Assembly: GCA_041485385.1 (NCBI GenBank)
Contig: JBGPJM010000275.1
Coordinates: 1-5,488 of the forward strand
Length of the DNA stretch: 5,488 nucleotides
Direction: 5' to 3'
Origin: JBGPJM01 sp041485385
GTDB taxonomy: Bacteria > Planctomycetota > Phycisphaerae > Phycisphaerales > UBA1924
The position numbers were made by a program, and so were the translations under genes. Of the stretch, positions 1 to 4,622 are shown in pieces. Within the stretch, counting starts at the first letter, position 1, and the number at the start of each line of letters is the position of its first letter. The notes under the pieces are model-generated. The model was not told the DNA's origin. It was given only the letters and a program-made list of their open reading frames with translations, and did not search any database.

Positions 1-158
1 TCTCCAACGCCTGTCCCGTGCGCTACGGGCTGCTCTTCGAGCGGTTCACCGACCCGGACCGCTCCGAGTTCCCCGACATCGATATCGATCTGTGCCAGGA
101 CGGGCGGGCCGACGTCATCGACTACGTCCGCCGCAAGTACGGCCACGTGGCACAGATC
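1..158 (+). pseudogene. Second, inverted dnaE fragment on the plus strand (probable fold-back artefact)
   Basis: Reading from base 3, the plus strand encodes SNACPVRYGLLFERF, then PDIDIDLC (72-95), then QDGRADVIDYVRRKYGHVAQI. This is the normal DnaE path through and beyond the first catalytic aspartates. Bases 1-97 duplicate the minus-strand gene exactly, codon for codon. Bases 98-158 supply the next ~21 residues, which the minus-strand copy lacks. After the AQI codons, where the family continues ITFGT, the frame breaks into antisense dnaE. This is therefore not an independent gene. It is either the true continuation of dnaE joined in the wrong orientation or part of a real inverted duplication. 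Confidence 0.85.
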
Positions 159-244
159 GATATCGATGTCGGGGAACTCGGAGCGGTCCGGGTCGGTGAA
201 CCGCTCGAAGAGCAGCCCGTAGCGCACGGGACAGGCGTTGGAGA
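1..244. repeat. Perfect 97-bp inverted repeat with 50-nt loop
   Basis: Base i pairs with base 245-i, with no mismatch that I can find, for arms 1-97 and 148-244. The unique spacer is 98-147. The left arm may continue beyond the window. The inner ends are GATCTGTGCCA (87-97) and TGGCACAGATC (148-158). The second appears to be native dnaE sequence, encoding V-A-Q-I, so this short complementary pair could have primed the fold-back. Confidence 0.95.
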
Positions 245-1598
245 GCCCCAGCACGAAGCCGACCATGGTGCCCACGCCCGAGCCGCGGGCGAGCGCGGGG
301 ATGCCGCGTTGCCGGCCCCAGTTGACGAAGTCCCACACGATGAGGAAGTAGGCGGAGATGCCCTTGTCGGCGAGGATCTTCAGCTCGCGCTCCAGGCGCG
401 CGCGGAACTCCGAGGAGCCGTCGGGCACGGAGGCGCCGTACCTCCAGATGAAGCCGGCTTCCGCCAGCATGCGGAGCGCCCGGTCGCACTCCTCCCGGGC
501 CTGCTTCAGGTCGCCCGCGGTGGGCTGGCTGGTGAACGGCTTGAGCTCGAACTTCGAGCAGTACTCCTTGTACCACGTGGTGAGGTCGCCGCCGAAACGG
601 GCCTCGTCCCATCGCGGAAGCGACTGAGGTGAAGGGAGATCGATCCGGACGGTGGGCGAGTTGTTCTGGCCGATGGGCAGCTCGACGTTGCAGCGCTGGG
701 CGATGCGCAGGGTGTTGTCCAGCGCCTCGCGGCCCACGTCGCCGTATTCGGCCTCGAACAGTTGGCGCATTTGCTCGGGGCTCTTGACGTACAGCTCCTG
801 GGGGTAGTGCAGGCGGCTGTCGTCCTTCTTGAACTTGCCCATCGAGATGCAGATGAGCGTGTCGTGGGCGTCGTGGTCCTCGGCTCGGAGGAAATGGGCG
901 TCGTTGTCGCACACCAGGGGGAGCGAGAGCTCGCGGGCCAGGCGGATGAGGTGCTTGTTGATGGAGTTCTGCTCGCGCACGTGGTGCTGGAGCTCGATGA
1001 AGAACCGCGGGGGCGGGCCGGCGAAGACGCCCGCGTGCCAGCGTGCGCTCTCGAGGGCCTTTTCCCACCATTTCTCGTCCCCCGACCGCTCGTAGGCCAG
1101 CAGGTGCTCGCCGATCTCGCTGCCGAGGTGGCCGTTGATGGCGATCAGGCCCTCGCTGTGGCTGGCGAGGAGTTCGCGATCGATCCGCGGCTTGAAGTAG
1201 AACCCGGTGAGGTACGCCTCCGAGCAGAGGCACAGCAGGTTCTCCCAGCCCCGGTTGTTCTCGGCCAGCAGCACGAGGTGATAGCCGCCGTCGGAGACGC
1301 CGGTGTACGTCCGGTCGCGACGGTCGCCGGGCGCCACGTAGGCCTCGACTCCCAGGATCGGCTTGATGCCCTTGTCCCGGGCGGCCGCGTAGAAGGCGAC
1401 CGCGCCGAAGAGATTTCCGTGGTCGGTGACCGCCACGGCGGTCATGCCCAGTTCCTTGACGCGTGCGACGAGCCGATCGACGCGGTTGCCGCCGTCGAGG
1501 AGGGAGTATTCGGTATGGAGGTGGAGATGGACGAAGCCGTTGGGAGCAGGGCTTGTGGCCGAGTCTACCGCGACAGGTTGTGGTGAATCTTGCGGCAC
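1..1598 (-). CDS. dnaE: DNA polymerase III subunit alpha, N-terminal part (interrupted at left by an inverted repeat)
   Basis: This is the catalytic subunit of the replicative polymerase, which extends DNA at the replication fork. The PHP domain opens with HLHLHTEYSLLDG (residues 24-36). TDHGNLFG, ELQHH and CDNDAHF follow, so the PHP metal-ligand histidines and aspartates look largely intact. The polymerase part shows a divergent ARGSGVGT version of the usual GRGSAAG loop. It then reaches PDIDID at 476-481, whose D477 and D479 match E. coli D401 and D403. The third catalytic Asp is not reached. About 483 residues are genuine, compared with some 1160 in E. coli. GTG 1598 is the only possible start that keeps the HxH motif: an in-frame TAG lies at 1622-1620, eight codons upstream, and no other start codon intervenes. 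No Shine-Dalgarno is visible. Leftwards of about 148 the open frame continues to the window edge, but it only reads the antisense of dnaE itself, so those last ~49 codons are not real protein. Confidence 0.93.
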   Translation of the reverse strand, partial: MPQDSPQPVAVDSATSPAPNGFVHLHLHTEYSLLDGGNRVDRLVARVKELGMTAVAVTDHGNLFGAVAFYAAARDKGIKPILGVEAYVAPGDRRDRTYTGVSDGGYHLVLLAENNRGWENLLCLCSEAYLTGFYFKPRIDRELLASHSEGLIAINGHLGSEIGEHLLAYERSGDEKWWEKALESARWHAGVFAGPPPRFFIELQHHVREQNSINKHLIRLARELSLPLVCDNDAHFLRAEDHDAHDTLICISMGKFKKDDSRLHYPQELYVKSPEQMRQLFEAEYGDVGREALDNTLRIAQRCNVELPIGQNNSPTVRIDLPSPQSLPRWDEARFGGDLTTWYKEYCSKFELKPFTSQPTAGDLKQAREECDRALRMLAEAGFIWRYGASVPDGSSEFRARLERELKILADKGISAYFLIVWDFVNWGRQRGIPALARGSGVGTMVGFVLGLSNACPVRYGLLFERFTDPDRSEFPDIDIDLCHVAVLAADVVDDVGPPVLAQIDIDVGELGAVRVGEPLEEQPVAHGTGVG

Positions 1599-1610
1599 TT
1601 GTACAACCCG

Positions 1611-1660
1611 TAGGATGTCCTAACAACAGGATACTAACCCGATCGGGGCTCGAAGGCCAA
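1611..1660 (-). promoter_or_regulatory. Candidate dnaE promoter and operator-like palindrome
   Basis: On the minus strand, TTGGCC (1660-1655) and TAGTAT (1636-1631) are separated by 18 nt. Each matches the sigma-70 consensus at 4 of 6 positions. Transcription would begin near 1624, giving a leader of about 25 nt before the GTG at 1598. A small inverted repeat TAGGA-TG-TCCTA (1611-1622) covers the predicted start region, and a perfect palindrome TTGTACAA (1599-1606) abuts the start codon. This rests on motif matching alone and is weak. Confidence 0.28.
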
Positions 1661-1739
1661 GCGTACCGCGGTGCGACTCTGGCGGGGAGCAAGCGACAGG
1701 CTGTGCACACCGCGCGCGGCCGGTCTCGTAGGATTGAGG

Positions 1740-2030
1740 ATGTTCATCTTGTCGCGTGATGCTGCCGGAGCGTGGGTCGTTCAATCGGGCCGCCGGGTGG
1801 CGGTGTTCGTTGCCAGGCAGCCGGGTTGGGTGACCAAGGGCGCGATCGTGGCCGCGGGCACGGTGATGCTGCTGGTTCTGATGGTCTTGATCGTGCCGGC
1901 GCTGCTGGTGGCGGTGCTGTTTGTGCTGGTCGGATCGTGCCTGGCGTGGGGGAGGCAGAGGCTGGACGCGTTGCGGGGCGGGAGCGGGGGGCGGAGGAAC
2001 GTGCGGGTGCTGCCTCGCGCGGAGGAGTGA
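1740..2030 (+). CDS. Small predicted membrane protein, function unknown
   Basis: I do not recognise this 96-residue protein. Residues 1-34 are a mildly basic cytoplasm-like segment. Residues ~35-70 are an unbroken hydrophobic stretch rich in Val, Leu and Ala with a proline at 53, long enough for two tightly packed membrane helices or one long helix. The tail (71-96) is Arg- and Gly-rich and ends RNVRVLPRAEE. I chose ATG 1740 because AGGA (1730-1733) sits 6 nt upstream, and because it removes a 23-codon extension with no visible features. The gene diverges from dnaE across 141 bp. The hydrophobic block next to a charged tail is the main support that it is real; a chance open frame in GC-rich DNA remains possible. 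Confidence 0.55.
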   Translation: MFILSRDAAGAWVVQSGRRVAVFVARQPGWVTKGAIVAAGTVMLLVLMVLIVPALLVAVLFVLVGSCLAWGRQRLDALRGGSGGRRNVRVLPRAEE

Positions 2031-2041
2031 TTTTTGCCAGA

Positions 2042-2180
2042 GTTGGCGGTCTTAGGCGTTTTCTGGCGGCCTTAGGCCTGGGGCGCTCCGGAGGGGGTTA
2101 CAAGTTGGCGGTCTTAGGGGGCAAGTTGGCGGCCTTAGCGGTCGAGTTGGCGGCCTTAGGAGCGAGTTTGGCGGTCTTAG
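2042..2180 (+). repeat. 21-bp-phased direct repeats of TTGGCGGYCTTAG
   Basis: TGGCGGYCTTAG occurs six times, starting at 2044, 2064, 2106, 2127, 2148 and 2169. The last four are exactly 21 bp apart. The gap from 2064 to 2106 is exactly two periods, with one degenerate unit that holds a CTCCGGAG palindrome (2086-2093). Only the first interval, 20 bp, is off register. Within the unit the 12-bp core is conserved apart from one C/T position, while the remaining 9 bp vary. Core conservation with free spacer resembles an array of protein-binding sites on one DNA face. Confidence 0.85.
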
Positions 2181-2235
2181 TTAGGGGGCGGGGTGGGTGC
2201 CTTCTGCGATTCTCGATTGTCGAAAAAACACGCGA

Positions 2236-2329
2236 TGGCAACCTATGGCCATGTATGGCAATCTATGGGGATTTCTCGGGGACTCTCCATAGATGCCGCG
2301 TGGCCATGTATGGGGTGAGTGGCAATCTA
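2236..2329 (+). repeat. 10-bp tandem and dispersed repeats of TGGCAATCTA type
   Basis: Adjacent units TGGCAACCTA (2236), TGGCCATGTA (2246) and TGGCAATCTA (2256) are followed by a partial TGGGGATTTC (2266). TGGCCATGTA returns at 2301 and TGGCAATCTA at 2320. An inverted copy, CCATAGATGCC, lies at 2287-2297. A 10-bp period is about one helical turn. Confidence 0.75.
2257..2297 (+). other. Long imperfect hairpin, possible RNA or operator structure
   Basis: GGC (2257-2259), a bulged A2260 and ATCTATGGGGA (2261-2271) pair with TCTCCATAGAT (2284-2294) and GCC (2295-2297). This gives 14 pairs, including one G-T wobble, around a 12-nt loop. No run of T follows on the plus strand, so a simple intrinsic terminator is unlikely. 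It could be part of a non-coding RNA, a processing signal or an inverted operator built from the same repeat units. Confidence 0.6.
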
Positions 2330-2465
2330 TGTGGTTGGGGATGGGGCGTCGGGGGCGAGCTGTTGGATTGTCAAAGAGCGGTCGGGACGGCTTGGGTGAT
2401 ACCCTAGCATGTCACGTACTGTTATGCAAGGGAAATGTTTGGTTTTTCGGACGAGCTTTGGCAAG

Positions 2466-2487
2466 CAGGGGGCAAAGCCCACGCCTG
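2466..2487. repeat. REP-like bulged GC hairpin
   Basis: CAGG GGGC, loop AAA, GCCC, a 3-nt bulge ACG, then CCTG: eight pairs with a bulge on one side, the shape of bacterial REP palindromes. It lies about 95 bp beyond the stop of the minus-strand aminotransferase gene, where it could protect or end that transcript. No poly-T tail is present. Whether it recurs in the genome cannot be told from here. Confidence 0.4.
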
Positions 2488-2515
2488 ACCCCGGGAGCGC
2501 GGTTGAAGACCAAGA

Positions 2516-2546
2516 AGGCATCGAGGCATGAGGCATCGAGGCATCG
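2516..2546 (+). repeat. Short tandem of AGGCATCG
   Basis: Four units start at 2516, 2524, 2531 and 2539. The second lacks the C (AGGCATG); the other three are identical. It sits 35 bp beyond the stop codon of the aminotransferase. The unit length varies, so it is unlikely to be coding; slippage is the simplest origin. Confidence 0.8.
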
Positions 2547-2581
2547 AGTGAGGAACGGATATGGTCGCGGTGGCCCGATGA

Positions 2582-3487
2582 CTATTCGGCCTGCGCGGCG
2601 CCGGCCGCTCGTATCCATGCCGAGCGCAGATTGCCCGTGATTGCGCCCACTGCCCCGCTCCCGACCGTATGCCGCTCGATCCGGACCACGGGAAGGACTC
2701 CCCACGACGAGTTGGTGAGGAAGACCTCGTCGGCGGCGAGGAGATCGCCCGGCGCGAGCATCTCTCTTCGCACCTTCAGCCCCCTGGACTTGGCCTCGTC
2801 AAGAACCCACCCGCGCACGATCCCCGGGAGGACCGGGCTCGGCAGGCCGCCCTGCGCCTCTTCGGAGCGTGCGATGGGCGTCACCAGTTCCCCGTCCTTC
2901 ACGATGAAGAGGTTGCTCACGCATCCTCCGGCCACGTGGTTGGAGACCTGCAGGACGATGGCCTCGCCCGCGCCCTTGGCCGCGGCGACCTGGAGTTCGC
3001 GCAGGCGCCACCAGTAGTTGATGGTTTTGTGGCCCTCGAAGGGGTTGAGGGGGTTGGCGCGGGTGTCGGCGAAGACGACGGAGGTGCCGCGCTCGAACAT
3101 CGCATCGGGGTAGACGGTGGCCGGCTGCGGGACGATGAGGACGGTGGGCGTGGCGGCACTCTTGCCGGTGGAGGCGAGCATGTTGAGGTCGCCGCCGGTG
3201 ATGGTGAGGCGGACGCGGGCACGCTCCAGGCCCGAGCGGGTGAGCGAGTCGAGCACGGCGTCGCCGAGGGGGTCCTCGCGCAGCGACTGGCTCAGGCCGA
3301 GCCCCAGCGCCGAGGCCTTGAGGCGTTGGAGGTGGTCGCCGAGGCGGAAGACCCACGGGCGGCCCCCGATCACGCCGCCGAGCATGGTTTCGAAGAGACC
3401 GACGCCGTGCTGGACGGCGGCGTCAAGCGCGGAGACGCGGGCGCCCGCGCGGGGAACGAAGGCACCGTTGAGGAAGACCTCGGCCAT
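2582..3487 (-). CDS. Class IV PLP-dependent aminotransferase / aminodeoxychorismate lyase-like protein
   Basis: This complete 301-residue protein has the fold-type IV PLP architecture shared by branched-chain aminotransferase (IlvE), D-amino-acid aminotransferase and aminodeoxychorismate lyase (PabC). It is cytoplasmic, acting in amino-acid or folate metabolism. Visible marks are the N-terminal VFLNGAFVP and GLFETM (30-35), FRLGDHLQRL (47-56), and the Schiff-base lysine K154 in GHKTINYWW. Further on are the VSNLF phosphate-side segment (190-194), SPVLPGIVR (217-225) and the C-terminal EVFLTNSSWGVLPV (254-267). In many relatives the segment before SNLF reads VAEG, with the Glu contacting the pyridine nitrogen; here it reads VAGG, with Gly at 187. 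The sub-family cannot be fixed from sequence alone. No Shine-Dalgarno precedes the ATG, but the start matches the usual family N-terminus. It is transcribed divergently from motA and looks monocistronic. Confidence 0.93.
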   Translation of the reverse strand: MAEVFLNGAFVPRAGARVSALDAAVQHGVGLFETMLGGVIGGRPWVFRLGDHLQRLKASALGLGLSQSLREDPLGDAVLDSLTRSGLERARVRLTITGGDLNMLASTGKSAATPTVLIVPQPATVYPDAMFERGTSVVFADTRANPLNPFEGHKTINYWWRLRELQVAAAKGAGEAIVLQVSNHVAGGCVSNLFIVKDGELVTPIARSEEAQGGLPSPVLPGIVRGWVLDEAKSRGLKVRREMLAPGDLLAADEVFLTNSSWGVLPVVRIERHTVGSGAVGAITGNLRSAWIRAAGAAQAE

Positions 3488-3809
3488 GCGTCAGGGTAGG
3501 GTGCGGGCCAAGGGCCGAAGACCGAGGCGCAGGAAATGCAAGGGACGAACCCGGGTTACAGGGGCTCGAAGGTGGGCGGGTATCGGCGGTGCGGGGGGCG
3601 ACGGGCGGTTGGGCGGGTTGTGCGGGCTGGAGGACGGGCCGATATGGGTGGGCCGGAGCAGCGACATGAACCGGGCAACGGGTCGGTCCGATCCTCCGAT
3701 GGCCCGAAGCCTGTCGCCCGGTGAACGGTGACTTCCTGAACCAGCCGCGACGCAGCGGTGCGGGGAGCATGCGGGCCGAGCGCGGACGGACGCCTGTGAG
3801 GGACGCGAG
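3488..3809. other. Divergent spacer between aminotransferase and motA
   Basis: This 322-bp, very GC-rich spacer should hold both promoters, but I see no clear -35/-10 pair for either gene. It contains a plus-strand run able to form a three-tier G-quadruplex (3596-3617). A GCCGATAT (3638-3645) resembles a sigma-28 -10 box but lacks the matching TAAA upstream. No open frame here looks protein-like. Confidence 0.5.
3798..3803 (+). promoter_or_regulatory. Ribosome binding site that fixes the motA TTG start
   Basis: GAGGGA ends 6 nt before TTG 3810. No ATG or GTG in the correct frame lies nearby upstream, and the protein beginning at this TTG has the typical MotA N-terminus, so the site supports the non-ATG start. 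Confidence 0.65.
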
Positions 3810-4592
3810 TTGGACAAGTCCAGTCTCATCGGGTTGATCGTGGGCCTGGGCTGCCTGGGCTTCGTGTTCTTCGAGGTGTCGCAGGGCAAGCTCGGCATGT
3901 TCTTCTCGATGGAGGGCCTGCTGCTGGTGGGCGGCGGCTCCATCTCCGTGACCTTCATGGCGATGCCGATGGAGCGGATGAAGGCGGTGCCGGGGTACAT
4001 CAAGCGGTTCCTCTTCAACAAGGGGAAGCCGATCACCGAGGTGATCAAGGTCATCAGCGCGATGAGCGAGAAGGCCCGGCGCGACGGCATCCTGTCGCTG
4101 GAGTCGGAGATCAACAAGCTGGGCGACCCGTTCCTGGCGTCGGGGCTCAAGATGGCCGTTGACGGCGCGGCCCCCGAGACGATCGAGGCGACGCTCCGGA
4201 TGGAAGTGCTGGCGATGCAGGAGCGCCACAAGGCGGGGAAGAAGTTCTTCGACCTGATCAAGCTGTACGGGCCCGGGTACGGGCTGGTGGGGACGCTGAT
4301 CGGGCAGGTGGGCATGTTCGGGCAGCTGGGCAAGGGATCGATCGAGGCGCTCGGGCACGCCCTGGCGGTGGCGGTCGTCGCCACGATGTACGGCGCCATC
4401 ATCGCCAACGCCATCGCCGGGCCGATCGGCGACAAGCTCGCGCTGCGCTCCGGCGAAGAGATCCTCGGACGCGAGCTGATGCTGCAGGGCATCCTCTCCA
4501 TCCAGGCCGGGGACAACCCGCGTGTCACGCTGGACCGCATGGCCGCGTTTGTTCCGCACTCCGCCCGCACCAACATCGCCCTCGCCGCGTGA
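3810..4592 (+). CDS. motA: Flagellar motor stator protein MotA
   Basis: MotA is the inner-membrane stator subunit that, with MotB, forms the ion channel driving flagellar rotation. The 260-residue product has four membrane segments at about 4-22, 34-52, 155-172 and 184-206, with the large cytoplasmic loop between the second and third. In that loop R90 and E98 (EKARRDGILSLE) match the rotor-contacting charged residues of E. coli MotA in identity and spacing. YGPGYGLVGTLIG (153-165) and AGPIGDKL (203-210) carry prolines P155 and P205 at the places of the two conserved torque-generating prolines (E. coli P173 and P222). The start is TTG, supported by GAGGGA 6 nt upstream and by the family N-terminus (MDKSSLIGLIVG). 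motB follows after 30 bp, so the pair is a stator operon. Whether the ion is H+ or Na+ is not decided here. Confidence 0.96.
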   Translation: MDKSSLIGLIVGLGCLGFVFFEVSQGKLGMFFSMEGLLLVGGGSISVTFMAMPMERMKAVPGYIKRFLFNKGKPITEVIKVISAMSEKARRDGILSLESEINKLGDPFLASGLKMAVDGAAPETIEATLRMEVLAMQERHKAGKKFFDLIKLYGPGYGLVGTLIGQVGMFGQLGKGSIEALGHALAVAVVATMYGAIIANAIAGPIGDKLALRSGEEILGRELMLQGILSIQAGDNPRVTLDRMAAFVPHSARTNIALAA

Positions 4593-4622
4593 GACGACCT
4601 TGTCCGTGTGGTGAACCCCCCC

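Larger units (their letters stand above)
2031..2581. other. Gene-free, repeat-dense intergenic region
   Basis: This is 551 bp between the stop of the small membrane protein and the stop of the minus-strand aminotransferase. Open frames here have no recognisable protein character. The region instead contains a 21-bp-phased repeat array, a 10-bp tandem leading into a long hairpin, a bulged GC-rich hairpin and a short tandem, each listed separately. Roughly 2205-2460 is less GC-rich than its surroundings. I found no convincing promoter, tRNA or transposase. Confidence 0.7.

Noticed and set aside
98..147. Intein or invertible DNA switch within dnaE
   Set aside because: The 50-nt loop is ordinary DnaE coding sequence with no splicing motifs, and no recombinase gene or site is visible. 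A fold-back join explains the arrangement more simply.
115..1710. Long minus-strand open frame of 531 codons over the dnaE region
   Set aside because: It is out of frame with dnaE, very Arg/Pro-rich and has no domain character. The dnaE frame carries all the family motifs, so this is a GC-rich shadow.
2042..2180. Phased repeats as a CRISPR array
   Set aside because: Repeat cores of 12 bp and spacers of 9 bp are far too short, and no cas gene is present.
1772..2407. Plus-strand open frame whose translation of the 21-bp array gives a seven-residue LAALxxx repeat
   Set aside because: A 21-bp period automatically gives a heptad in any open frame. The frame overlaps the small membrane protein, its remainder looks random, and the DNA core is conserved at positions that are not protein-driven.
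2420..2428. TTATGCAAG as a DnaA box near the phased repeats, suggesting a replication origin
   Set aside because: Only about 6 of 9 positions agree with the DnaA box, there is no second box, and no dnaA, dnaN or rep gene is present.
3638..3645. GCCGATAT as a sigma-28 flagellar promoter for motA
   Set aside because: The -10 box matches well, but the expected TAAA about 15 nt upstream is TGTG-like, and the site is far (~165 bp) from the start codon.
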